Assembly (NCBI RefSeq): GCF_000426625.1
Contig: NZ_KE384548.1
Location: forward strand, 620,001-684,000
Direction: 5' to 3'
DNA: 64,000 nt
DNA from: Psychrilyobacter atlanticus DSM 19335
GTDB taxonomy: Bacteria; Fusobacteriota; Fusobacteriia; Fusobacteriales; Fusobacteriaceae
Position numbers and translations under genes: made by a program. The notes below the pieces were generated by a model. It was not told where the DNA came from. It worked only from the letters and a program-made list of their open reading frames with translations, and did not search any database. The stretch's first letter is position 1. Each line of letters opens with the position of its first letter. Shown here one piece after another: positions 54,305 to 63,372 of this stretch.

Positions 54305-54345
54305 GAAAAAAACCACCTATTCAAATTTATTGAATAGATGGCTGT
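54305..54345 (-). terminator. Terminator of the 5'-nucleotidase gene (repeat copy A)
   Basis: Minus strand: CCATCTATTCAA-TAAAT-TTGAATAGGTGG then seven T. Nearly identical to the hairpin at 56244-56284. Confidence 0.8.
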
Positions 54346-54354
54346 ATATTGACT

Positions 54355-56154
54355 TTATTTCTTGATATCTTCTAGAGTAATAGAAGATATATTTGTTGCT
54401 CTTCCCTTGTTATGCAGGTTTATTTTATCTTGGTTTAATAGTTTTTCAGCTAACTTACTCTCTTTATTATCAGGCAACCCGATAATTTTCCAGTTATTAC
54501 TAGCTTCTATATCTATTATTCCACCTTTGACATCTTTAATATACTTCATTGTCATATATCTAATTGTACCATCCATCTCACCATACACTTCTTTGGAATC
54601 CCATGTTTTTTTAATATTAGTTCTGCCTTCTAGAGCACCACCCTTACCTAACATTCTCTCCATTCTGTATGAGTTCATTCCCAGCTTAATCTTTGTATTA
54701 TCTTTGATAGGAGTTCCATTTAGAAGAGTTAAATTTTTAATTCTATCTCCTGATTTCTCTCTGACATCGATATCATAAGTAACTCCTTTGGCAAAATCAA
54801 AGGTAGCATATTTTTCACTTCTTCTATCTAAATCAAAACTGATCAGTAGATCTCCATCTTTTATAGTGTTGTAATAAGCTGCCGACCATTCTAAATAATC
54901 CTTTAAATCTTTACCAGTAACTTCATATACAGTTATCTCTCCCCCTGTATATCTATAGTTAAAGTTGATATCCTTTTTCTTAATCAGTCCCTTGTCCAAG
55001 TTAGCATGTTCCTGGTCCACTGAAAGTGCAATTACGTCCACTCCGCTTTCTTTGGCAAAATAGAATCCTACTTCTCCAAATAGAGTAGCTAAACCTGTAT
55101 CTTTTGTATAGATAGTAGGAATTCCTTTCAATTCATTTTTAGCCACTAGATCTTTTTTTGTTTCACCTACTACAATATTAGCATCTGCTCTTAATTTATC
55201 ATGAAATCTCTTATAGATTTCTTCAATCTTTTTATCTGATTTTACACCTTTAACTGAAACACTTTCACTACCTTTAGACAATAACTTTACTTTTTTATCT
55301 GTTACATCAAATTTTAAATCTACTACTGAAATATTTTTACCATATTTATATGGTTCAGTAATTAATACACCATTGATAATTTTTTCAGATATATTTTTAT
55401 GGTAATGTCCTGCCAAGATAACATCTATTTCCGGAATTTCATTTGCAACGTCTGTTACTCCTGTTCCTGCTATATTATTTTCATTAGGTAACCCCATATG
55501 AGCTAATAATACGATACTGTCAACACCTTTACTCTTTAATCTTACTATTTCTTTTTTTATCTCTGCGATAGGATCTCTAAATACTAAATCTCTTAAATTG
55601 TCAGTTCCCTCTTCAAATTGCTCTATAAGGGGAGTAGTCACACCAATTATTCCGATTTTAACACCCTCTATCTCTACTATAGTAGATGGCTTATAATAGT
55701 TTTTATTTGATTCCGTATAGACATTTGTAGCTAATATATCTCCATTAAATTGATTAAAAGCTCTATCCAAAAAATCCATCCCAAAGTTAAATTCATGATT
55801 TCCTGGAACTATCATATCATATCCCATAGTATTATAGATTTGCATTATAGGATGCTTATTTTCCTTATAATATATATCATTAAATTTTTCAATTCCATTA
55901 TCCTGTATAGCATCTCCTAGATCAACTAAAACAACATTATCATTCGTTTTTCTATAACCTTTTACAAGTGTTGAGATCTGCGAGTATCCACCTGAATAAT
56001 TTTCCATATCAGTAGAATAATCCCACGGTGAGATCCTTCCATGCACATCAGAAGTTCCTAGGATCTTTACATCCACTTCCTTGGCAAATAACATATTACC
56101 TAAAATTAAACAACCAACCACTAACTTAAACATTTTTTTCATTTTTTTCTTCAC
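54355..56154 (-). CDS. Secreted 5'-nucleotidase / 2',3'-cyclic phosphodiesterase (UshA/CpdB type)
   Basis: A 599-residue periplasmic or surface enzyme releasing phosphate and nucleosides from nucleotides. A signal peptide (VVGCLILGNMLFA) precedes the metallophosphatase domain with DVHGRISPWDY, VDLGDAIQDN, GNHEFNFG, LLAHMG and GHYHKN. A C-terminal 5'-nucleotidase domain follows (about 330-560; YTGGEITVYEVTGKDLKDYL). GCLILG could be read as a weak lipobox. It may feed nucleosides to salvage, complementing the de novo pyrimidine genes. Confidence 0.9.
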   Translation of the reverse strand: MKKKMKKMFKLVVGCLILGNMLFAKEVDVKILGTSDVHGRISPWDYSTDMENYSGGYSQISTLVKGYRKTNDNVVLVDLGDAIQDNGIEKFNDIYYKENKHPIMQIYNTMGYDMIVPGNHEFNFGMDFLDRAFNQFNGDILATNVYTESNKNYYKPSTIVEIEGVKIGIIGVTTPLIEQFEEGTDNLRDLVFRDPIAEIKKEIVRLKSKGVDSIVLLAHMGLPNENNIAGTGVTDVANEIPEIDVILAGHYHKNISEKIINGVLITEPYKYGKNISVVDLKFDVTDKKVKLLSKGSESVSVKGVKSDKKIEEIYKRFHDKLRADANIVVGETKKDLVAKNELKGIPTIYTKDTGLATLFGEVGFYFAKESGVDVIALSVDQEHANLDKGLIKKKDINFNYRYTGGEITVYEVTGKDLKDYLEWSAAYYNTIKDGDLLISFDLDRRSEKYATFDFAKGVTYDIDVREKSGDRIKNLTLLNGTPIKDNTKIKLGMNSYRMERMLGKGGALEGRTNIKKTWDSKEVYGEMDGTIRYMTMKYIKDVKGGIIDIEASNNWKIIGLPDNKESKLAEKLLNQDKINLHNKGRATNISSITLEDIKK

Positions 56155-56243
56155 ATCCTTCTAATTAAGTAGAGACATTATAGCACATCAAGGGGTAAGA
56201 AAAATAGACTAATATTAATTTGTTCTTAATTTATTTTTAATTT

Positions 56244-56284
56244 AGAAAAAAACCACCTATTCAAATTTATTGAATAAGTGGTTT
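56244..56284 (-). terminator. Terminator downstream of the second AGCS gene (repeat copy B)
   Basis: Minus strand: CCACTTATTCAA-TAAAT-TTGAATAGGTGG then seven T; about 30 bases identical or nearly so to the copy at 54305-54345. A further imperfect inverted repeat (GTAGGA...TCCTAC, 56381-56418) lies between it and the AGCS stop. Confidence 0.7.
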
Positions 56285-56459
56285 ATATATTTAATTTGTT
56301 TTTAATTTAGTTATTTTAATTATAGAAAAAATCATAATACTCATACTTATCCATTGAACAAGTAGTGGTAGACACTCGGAGTAGGAAATAAAAGTTCACA
56401 GTAGATTTTTTATCCTACTACATGAAATATTCCAAAAAGAGATTAAGATAATTTTCACC

Positions 56460-57902
56460 TTATTCTTCAACAAGGTTTTGATTTACAAGTTTTTTTGTTT
56501 TATAAATATATTTCTCTTTATAGTCTTTTAATAATTCAAAAAATTTACCACTTAAAATTAAAATTGTAGCAACATTAATAAATGTAGGAATAGCTGTAGT
56601 TATATCAGCTAAAAGCCATACTGTCCCACCTGGCATTCCAGAATAAACTGCTATAACAACCATTAAAAAACCAGGGATAGGATAAAAAATTCTAAAGAAT
56701 TTTAAAATTTTATTTTTTAAAGTTATATTTTTTTTCATTAAATGTCTTAAAATTATTTCATAATATGCATACCAACCTGAAGAAGTAGTCACCCCAAATA
56801 AAAATATTCCAGTTGCCAAAAAAATTCTACTTGATGATCCCATACCTGTTTCAAACGCTGATAAAGTTAAAGATGCTCCTGTTAAGCCACTATTCCAAAC
56901 TCCTGACATTATTATTACAAGAGCTGTAATACTACATACTACCATTGTATCTACAAATACTTCAAATGCTCCCCATAAACCTTGTTTTATAGGGTGACTT
57001 GTTTTCGCTGAAGCATGAATCATTGGTGAACTTCCCCATCCAGCTTCATTACTAAATACAGATCTTGCAATTCCTGTCCTCATTACTGCTATAAATGCTG
57101 CACCTGTAAATCCTCCAACTGCAGCTGTACCGTTAAATGCACCTTCAAATATTAATCCAAATACTTCTGGAAGTTCACTAATGTTAGAAAATATTATGAA
57201 TAATCCTGAACCTACATAAAATAAACACATAAAAGGAACTAATTTCCCTGCTATTTTTCCTAACCCTGAAATTCCTTTAATAATCATAATATAATTAAAA
57301 ACAATATAAATAATACTTGCAGTAATAAGGTTAACACCAAAAGTAGAGCTAACAGCTTCCGAAACTGTGTAATTTTGTACAGTTATAAAGAACGTTGAAA
57401 ATATTCCTCCTCCAAACATAATAGCGAAAACATACCAATATTTAAATCCTTTTTCTTCTCCAAGACCTTTTTCCATATAATAAGTAGGTCCTCCATAAGG
57501 TGAACCATTTTCATCTATATTTCTATAATGCACTCCTAAAGTAACCTCAACCATTTTGATTATCATCCCTAAACTAGCAGCAATCCATAACCAAAATAAT
57601 GCGCCAGGGCCACCTGTAGCTATAGCCGTGGCCACTCCTCCAATATTTCCAACACCAACTGATCCTCCAATTGCAGTACTCACTGCTTGGAAAGGTGTTA
57701 TTAATCCGATTTCTTCTTCCTTGTTTTCATCTTTTTTATTTTTTATTACACTCCCGATAGTATGACTAAATATATGAGTAAAGTACCTTATTTGAAAAAA
57801 TCCACTTTTTACTGTAAAATATATTCCAGTTGTTAATATAGTTAAAATTAAAGGTAATCCCCATAAATACGAAACCAAACTTTCCATAAATGAATTTATC
57901 AT
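56460..57902 (-). CDS. Sodium:amino-acid symporter (AGCS family), second copy
   Basis: A 480-residue Na+-coupled alanine/glycine-type symporter. Signatures are GSVGVGNIGGVATAIATGGP, GGPTYYMEKGLG and the SNEAGWGSSPMIHASAKTSHP segment, where Trp replaces the usual Gln-Gly, so its substrate may differ from that of the AGCS protein at 16946-18472. It lies 12 bases after the amidotransferase-like hydrolase and is probably co-transcribed with it. RBS GGAGG. Confidence 0.92.
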   Translation of the reverse strand: MINSFMESLVSYLWGLPLILTILTTGIYFTVKSGFFQIRYFTHIFSHTIGSVIKNKKDENKEEEIGLITPFQAVSTAIGGSVGVGNIGGVATAIATGGPGALFWLWIAASLGMIIKMVEVTLGVHYRNIDENGSPYGGPTYYMEKGLGEEKGFKYWYVFAIMFGGGIFSTFFITVQNYTVSEAVSSTFGVNLITASIIYIVFNYIMIIKGISGLGKIAGKLVPFMCLFYVGSGLFIIFSNISELPEVFGLIFEGAFNGTAAVGGFTGAAFIAVMRTGIARSVFSNEAGWGSSPMIHASAKTSHPIKQGLWGAFEVFVDTMVVCSITALVIIMSGVWNSGLTGASLTLSAFETGMGSSSRIFLATGIFLFGVTTSSGWYAYYEIILRHLMKKNITLKNKILKFFRIFYPIPGFLMVVIAVYSGMPGGTVWLLADITTAIPTFINVATILILSGKFFELLKDYKEKYIYKTKKLVNQNLVEE

Positions 57903-57914
57903 TGCATTCCTCCT

Positions 57915-58637
57915 TTATTTTTTTGTTACTTCTATGAATTTTTCAAAAATTTTAAGCATATCCTTACTTCCACGAGCAGTCATCATTTCAGGGTGCCATT
58001 GAACTCCTAATAAAAATCTTTCTTCTTTACTTTCAATAGCTTCTATTATTCCATCATTAGTAGTAGCTACAATTTTTAATCCTTTTCCTATTTCATCTAA
58101 CGCTTGATGATGGAATGAATTAGTTATAAGTTCTTCTCCAAATAAATCATTTAAGATACTATTTTTTTTGATATTAATTTTATGTACTTTTAATTCTGGA
58201 AGATAATCTTGATTATGCTTTAATATTTCTTTTGATATGTTCTTTATATCTTGATGGAGTGTTCCACCTTTAAAAACATTAATCATTTGCATCCCACGAC
58301 ATATACCTAAAATAGGCTTATTCATAGACAAAAATTCTTCTAATATTATCCATTCGTTTGTATCTCTTTCAGGAGATACAAGATTAGTTCCCTCTAAAAA
58401 ATCCTGATTATAATACCTTGGATTAATATCCAAGCCTCCGGACATAAGAAGTCCATCAACCAACTCTAATTGTCTTTTAATTACCTCTCTATCATTTAAT
58501 ACCGGTATTATAAGTGGAATTCCACCTGCTTTGACTATTGATTCTGCATAATCAATGCAAACCGTCGTTCGATGATAATGTTTCAATTCTTTCTCTTCTT
58601 CATATGCAGATGTGATTCCAATTATAGGTCTTTTCAT
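57915..58637 (-). CDS. Class I glutamine-amidotransferase-like hydrolase (PuuD/peptidase C26 family)
   Basis: A 240-residue enzyme with the gamma-glutamyl hydrolase layout: MSGGLDINP, nucleophile cysteine in GICRGMQMINV, GGTLHQD, and the His-Glu dyad in GVQWHPEMM. Relatives cleave gamma-glutamyl-GABA or other gamma-glutamyl amides. With an amino-acid symporter downstream and an RpiR regulator upstream it probably releases an amino acid for import or catabolism. The precise substrate is unknown. ATG preceded by GGAGGGGG. Confidence 0.87.
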   Translation of the reverse strand: MKRPIIGITSAYEEEKELKHYHRTTVCIDYAESIVKAGGIPLIIPVLNDREVIKRQLELVDGLLMSGGLDINPRYYNQDFLEGTNLVSPERDTNEWIILEEFLSMNKPILGICRGMQMINVFKGGTLHQDIKNISKEILKHNQDYLPELKVHKINIKKNSILNDLFGEELITNSFHHQALDEIGKGLKIVATTNDGIIEAIESKEERFLLGVQWHPEMMTARGSKDMLKIFEKFIEVTKK

Positions 58638-58724
58638 ATTTCCCCCTCCATAATGTAGTGAATACTATATTAATACAACAAAAATGTAGTGATGTCAATA
58701 AAAAATAAAAAATATTTAAATAAA

Positions 58725-58757
58725 AAATAAAAGCCTGGAAAACCCAGCCTTTTATTT
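58725..58757 (-). terminator. Terminator of the RpiR-family gene
   Basis: AAATAAAAGCCTGG with CCCAGCCTTTTATTT, slightly imperfect stem, just past the stop at 58769. Confidence 0.65.
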
Positions 58758-58768
58758 AAATTTTATTA

Positions 58769-59620
58769 TTACTTTGTATTTAAATATAAAAAATCCATTT
58801 CTACCCTTTTGCTTTCTAATTCTTTATAGATTTTTTCTTTATTTTGCTCTAATAAAGCCATTAATAATATATTACAAAATTCCATTACTACAACATAAGA
58901 ATTAAAGAAACTTTCATTCTCTCCATTAACTTTAAATACAACATCACTAATAAGATTTATTTCAGAAAAAAGACTTCCTGTTACAGTAACTATTTTTGCT
59001 TTTTTAGATTTTGCAATCTCTGCTGCCTTTAATTCATCGATTAATGTTCCAGGAAAAGTAATTATGAGAAGAACATCATCTTCTAAAATATGAGTCAAAT
59101 TTTCGTAAAGGCCTACTCCACCTCCTTGAAGTAATACAATATCTATCATCATTCTCTTCATGTGCCACGATAGAAATTCCGCTACAGCTCTACTTGCTCC
59201 AATACCCATTACATAAACTTTTTTATTTTTTTCTATATAGCTTACAGCTCGATCTAATTCTTCTGGATCTATTTCTCTAAGAAATTCTTCTAACCCTTTA
59301 AGATCTGATTTAACCATTTTATCAACTATATCGTGACTAGTATTAAAGTTATACCAATTTTCTTTGATTCTTTTAGATGGTGTTTTAGCATTGCTTAGTT
59401 CTTTAATTACATATGATTTTAAATCTGAGAAACCTTTAAATCCAATTGACCTTGACGTTCGTATAATAGTGGCATCGCTTACTCCTATTTCTTTTCCCAA
59501 TTCTAAAGCAGATAGTATAGCTACTTTTTGTGGAAACTTCCCCATAAATTCTAGAATCTTTTTCTCTCCTTTTGTTAAACCTTTATAATTATTTTTATAA
59601 TACTTTAAAAAATTTATCAT
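58769..59620 (-). CDS. RpiR-family transcriptional regulator (HTH_6 + SIS)
   Basis: A 283-residue regulator: N-terminal RpiR helix-turn-helix (about 1-77; LGKEIGVSDATIIRTSRSIGFKG in pieces) and a C-terminal SIS sugar-phosphate-binding domain (about 120-250; VYVMGIGASRAVAEF and TFPGTLIDEL). It stands between the minus-strand hydrolase/symporter pair and the plus-strand MFS/aminopeptidase genes and is the obvious candidate to control both. RpiR proteins usually sense phosphosugars, including amino-sugar phosphates. Confidence 0.9.
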   Translation of the reverse strand: MINFLKYYKNNYKGLTKGEKKILEFMGKFPQKVAILSALELGKEIGVSDATIIRTSRSIGFKGFSDLKSYVIKELSNAKTPSKRIKENWYNFNTSHDIVDKMVKSDLKGLEEFLREIDPEELDRAVSYIEKNKKVYVMGIGASRAVAEFLSWHMKRMMIDIVLLQGGGVGLYENLTHILEDDVLLIITFPGTLIDELKAAEIAKSKKAKIVTVTGSLFSEINLISDVVFKVNGENESFFNSYVVVMEFCNILLMALLEQNKEKIYKELESKRVEMDFLYLNTK

Positions 59621-60091
59621 TATACCTCCTCAACTATTTTAAAACAATTAATCCCATTATACCTTAAATAATTGTTTTTATAAAAAAAAGCTAATATTGT
59701 TTGTAAATTCTTTGATTTGATATATATTTTTAAAATATTCATAATGATATCATCTTTAATTTTCCTATTTAATATGCTATCTAATTTATTATTTGAATTT
59801 TGAGTAATAAAAAAACAATAATATTTAATTGATTTTTAAAATGATTGAGATTGTATCGTCTATTTTAAATAAATATACAATAAATAAAGTTCGTAATTAT
59901 AACATATTAGTCTAAAAAAAGATATAACATAAGGTATGGTTGTAACATAAGAAATATATTACAATTTAAAACAAAGTTACTTTAATATAAAATCTATTAC
60001 ATATATAATGCTTTGAAGAATATTGTCGTAATACTTTAATTTATCAAAAAGTAGCTAAAATTGTTAATTAAAATAAAAGGGGGTTATTTAT
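59621..60091. promoter_or_regulatory. Divergent control region between RpiR and MFS genes
   Basis: A 470-base, very A/T-rich gap without a credible gene. The word TAACATA occurs three times (59900, 59925 and 59943), the last two extended to TAACATAAG and 18 bases apart. This could be a regulator-binding array, but such words can arise by chance in this composition. I could not fix a convincing promoter. Confidence 0.35.
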
Positions 60092-61351
60092 GTGAAAAAT
60101 GAAAAAATGAATGGTTTGACCTTACTAATAATTATTGGAGTATCTGCTGGAGGAATGTTTAGTTTACCATATTTACGAGATACGTATTTTGTAGCGTTAA
60201 GAGATGGTCTACGTTTAACAAATACTCAATTTGGAAAATTATTATCAGTGTATAGCATTGTTAGTATTGCTATCAGTATTCCTTGTGGTTGGATAGCAAG
60301 TAAATATTCAGCCAAAAAAATCCTTATAGGAATTGTAGGATTAACTGCACTGTCAGGATATTGGTATGCAACATTCCCAACTTATTTATCTTGTCTAATT
60401 ATTTTTAGCATTTGGGGTTTTACAACTACAATGTATTGGCCATTGTTAACAAAAGCTGCGCTTACAGTAGGAGGAAAAAATGGGAATGTAAAATCTTATG
60501 GAGTTGTTGAATCAACAAGAGCTGCTGCATATGCAATTATAAGTTTTATATCTGTAGGTTTATTCTCTTATTTAGGGTCTCAATCATTAGGAGTTCAAGG
60601 TGTAATTGTATTTTATTCTTCGATATTATTAATAGTAGCAATTGCAGCAGGAGTATTTATAAAGGACGATAAAGAAGATAAGGTTATTCAAAACGAAAAC
60701 ATTGATAAATTTAAACAAGTAATCAGAATATTAAAGAATCCCAATGTTTGGTTACTTGGTATGACTATTTTTATAACATTATCTATGTATATTTGTAGTG
60801 GAATGATTATTCCTTACTTAGAAGAAGTTTGGAAAGTGTCTCCTGAATTTGCTGCAATTTTTGGAATTTTCCGTTCAGCAATTCTCATAACAGCAGCTGG
60901 GTTAATTGGTGGAATAATCTCTAAAAAATTAAATAGTGTAATAAAGATGATTTTTATAGCATATGTTGTTGCCATAGGAGTTACAATAATTTTAATTCTT
61001 ATACCTACACAACCAATGTTTAAAACTGTTTTAATCATTGTTTCTTTGTTATTAATATTTTCTATAGTTATTAATAAAACTATGTATATGGCTCCTACAG
61101 TAGAGATAGGAATTAGACCTGAAGATGTCCCAATGGTTTCAGTAGTATTAAGTATGATTGGGTTCTCATGTGAGATGTTTATGTATACATTAGTAGGTAA
61201 CTTTGTAGATAAAAATCCAGGTATAATTGGTTATAGAAATGTATTTTATCTATTGATTTTTTATGGAATAATAGGTGTAATAATAATGGGAACTTTAAGA
61301 TATAGAATTTCTAATAAGAATAGCAAAGTTCAATCTCAAACATTAAATTAG
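60092..61351 (+). CDS. MFS transporter
   Basis: A 419-residue 12-helix major facilitator protein. Motif A-like GWIASKYSAKK follows helix 2, and a central cytoplasmic loop (about 195-215, DDKEDK) divides the halves. I assign no substrate; the neighbours (M42 aminopeptidase, gamma-glutamyl hydrolase, amino-acid symporter) suggest a peptide or amino-acid derivative. The start is GTG at 60092 with AAGGGGG eight bases upstream; an ATG overlapping it is out of frame and stops at once, and an in-frame ATG follows five codons on. Confidence 0.87.
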   Translation: MKNEKMNGLTLLIIIGVSAGGMFSLPYLRDTYFVALRDGLRLTNTQFGKLLSVYSIVSIAISIPCGWIASKYSAKKILIGIVGLTALSGYWYATFPTYLSCLIIFSIWGFTTTMYWPLLTKAALTVGGKNGNVKSYGVVESTRAAAYAIISFISVGLFSYLGSQSLGVQGVIVFYSSILLIVAIAAGVFIKDDKEDKVIQNENIDKFKQVIRILKNPNVWLLGMTIFITLSMYICSGMIIPYLEEVWKVSPEFAAIFGIFRSAILITAAGLIGGIISKKLNSVIKMIFIAYVVAIGVTIILILIPTQPMFKTVLIIVSLLLIFSIVINKTMYMAPTVEIGIRPEDVPMVSVVLSMIGFSCEMFMYTLVGNFVDKNPGIIGYRNVFYLLIFYGIIGVIIMGTLRYRISNKNSKVQSQTLN

Positions 61352-61402
61352 AAAAATATTGTATAAATGTATTATTTAATGAAATTATATAGGAGGATAA
61401 CA

Positions 61403-62440
61403 ATGAATATAAATAGTGAATACTTATTAAAGAAATTAACAGATATACTAGCAATAGATAGCCCATCAGGAGATTGTATTGAGGTTATAAATTATTTGAA
61501 CAAAAATTTTAAAGATTTAGGACTTACAACAAAAATTTCACCTAAAGGTGCCCTTACAGTAATTATTAAAGGGAGAGATGTAGAAAATCCAGTAGCAGTG
61601 ACTGCACATGTTGATACTCTAGGAGCTATGGTTAAAGAAATAAAACCTAATGGAAGATTAAAACTTACACAAATAGGAGGATATCCTTGGCCGACAATAG
61701 ATGGAGAATATTGTACAATTTCTAGCTTAGATGGGAAAAAATATAGAGGTACAATCCTTTTTGATAAAACTTCGTGTCATATCTATGGTGATATTCCTAG
61801 AACAATGATAAGGAATGAAGAAAATATAGAAGTAAGAATAGATGAATTAGTTTTTTCAAAAAAAGATACTACTAAACTAGGAATAGAGGTAGGAGATTAT
61901 GTATATTTTGATAAAAGAACAGAGATCAGGAAAAATGGTTTTATAAAATCTAGACATTTGGACGATAAAGCTTGTGTAGCAATACTCCTTGAAGTTGCAA
62001 GAAATATTGTTGAAAATAATAATATTCCATCAAAAACAACTTATTTTATCATATCGAATTATGAAGAAGTGGGCCACGGAGGAGCAGGTCTAATAAATAA
62101 TAAAATAAAAGAAGTTATAGCTGTAGATATGGCTACACCTGGAATAGGGCAACAATCAAAAGAACAAGAGGTAACTATATGTGCAAAAGAAAGCACAGGA
62201 CCCTATGATCTAGAATTAAAGAAAAAACTTATAAAAATAGGAAAAGAAAAAAACCTTAATTATAATATCGATGTGTTTAAATACTATAATTCTGATGCGA
62301 GAGTTGCATTGGTTGCAGGAGGGCAGTTTAAGCACGCTCTTATAGGTCCAGGAGTAGACGCATCTCATGCTTACGAAAGGACTCATATACAAGGCCTTGA
62401 AAATACAGTTAAGTTGCTTATAGCATATTTAAACTCTTAA
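61403..62440 (+). CDS. M42-family aminopeptidase
   Basis: A 345-residue cytoplasmic metallo-aminopeptidase of the PepA/FrvX (M42) group. Zinc ligands and catalytic residues are visible in VTAHVDTLGAMV, SRHLDDKA, NYEEVGHGG and VDMATPG, with the last histidine in DASHAYERTH. It probably trims peptides or amino-acid derivatives imported by its neighbour. The ATG at 61403 has AGGAGG seven bases ahead and is preferred over the frame start at 61367. Confidence 0.9.
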   Translation: MNINSEYLLKKLTDILAIDSPSGDCIEVINYLNKNFKDLGLTTKISPKGALTVIIKGRDVENPVAVTAHVDTLGAMVKEIKPNGRLKLTQIGGYPWPTIDGEYCTISSLDGKKYRGTILFDKTSCHIYGDIPRTMIRNEENIEVRIDELVFSKKDTTKLGIEVGDYVYFDKRTEIRKNGFIKSRHLDDKACVAILLEVARNIVENNNIPSKTTYFIISNYEEVGHGGAGLINNKIKEVIAVDMATPGIGQQSKEQEVTICAKESTGPYDLELKKKLIKIGKEKNLNYNIDVFKYYNSDARVALVAGGQFKHALIGPGVDASHAYERTHIQGLENTVKLLIAYLNS

Positions 62441-62554
62441 ACATAAGTAGTATTTAAACTATTCTGTTAGTTTTAAAGTGAAAGGGAAGAGTATTAAAAT
62501 TTAAAAATAATCTTACTTGTAGGTGATTATGACAGATAAAAAGGAGGAGAAATA

Positions 62555-62815
62555 ATGAAAAAAGCAAAAATACAAATAACAGTAGTTAATAGGCTAGGTA
62601 AATGTAAGTGTCACCGTGGACATCAAATTGGAGATTCTTTTGATTATGATACACAACGAGGTGAGATCTGCCCTATGGCAATGCATATAGCATTTCCGTA
62701 TATTGATATTCTCAGATATGGTGGATCTCTTCCAGCTAATAAAGATGGAAAAAATTATTTTTGTTGCTCAGATGTAGATGTAATCAATGTTTTTAGTCTT
62801 GAAATTACAAAATAA
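62555..62815 (+). CDS. TIGR04076-type small cysteine-containing protein
   Basis: An 86-residue protein with the layout of TIGR04076 family members: KCKCHRGHQIGDSF, then EICPMAMHIAFPYIDILRYGG, and a closing YFCCSDVDVINVFSLEI. Cysteines and His-Gly suggest metal or redox chemistry, but no function is established for the family. The ATG follows AAGGAGGAG. It lies about 110 bases after the aminopeptidase and may be part of the same transcript. Confidence 0.8.
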   Translation: MKKAKIQITVVNRLGKCKCHRGHQIGDSFDYDTQRGEICPMAMHIAFPYIDILRYGGSLPANKDGKNYFCCSDVDVINVFSLEITK

Positions 62816-62918
62816 AATAAATCTTATCTATATGTTCTTTTAAAATCCAAAATAATTTAAGATTATGTTAATTTTTTATTGTCATCATTAATTTTGGCGT
62901 AATAATTATAGAAAAATA

Positions 62919-62965
62919 TAAAAGGGCATTTCGATCTAATCAATCGGTCTGCCTTTTCTTTACAA
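62919..62965 (+). terminator. Terminator after the TIGR04076-type gene
   Basis: AAAAGGGCA...CGAT-CTAATCA-ATCG...TGCCTTTT, an interrupted stem followed by T-rich sequence about 105 bases beyond the stop. The stretch from here to 63140 holds no gene I can see. Confidence 0.55.
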
Positions 62966-63139
62966 TATTCCTTATTTTGATTTTTAGATTAAATAAAATA
63001 ATTATTATAATACATAATATCTGTATATATCAACCCTTACTGGCAGAAATTAGAATTTATATAAATTAAAAAGTTGTAAATTAGTACATAATCATAAATT
63101 TAAATATATATTTATAAAAAAAAGAGAAAAGTTAAACCA

Positions 63140-63330
63140 TCAAATGCTAAAAGTATTATATTTGATAGAGGAAAAAACTTGCTAAATGGGAAGAGATGGA
63201 CAAATCTACTAAAATTGGTATATTCTTTAGCGAGCCTAGTTCAGCAAGGCAGGAATTGTTAAAAAAATCTGCCTAAATCAACAGACCTATCAAAACATAG
63301 CCAAAAAAGAGGGTGTCCAGAAAAGTCTGC
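63140..63330 (+). mobile_element. Decayed IS30-family transposase fragment
   Basis: Pieces of the IS30 catalytic core appear in shifting plus-strand frames: SIIFDRGKN (usually T-x-DNGKEF), then WEEM...GIFFSEPSSARQ (usually YFADPYSSWQRG), then NLPKSTDLSK (usually PKGTDF). At least two frameshifts and a stop interrupt them, and there is no start. This is a relic without function. Confidence 0.6.
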
Positions 63331-63372
63331 AAAGAGAAAATAGTTCCTATGATAATTTTTAACACGATAAAA

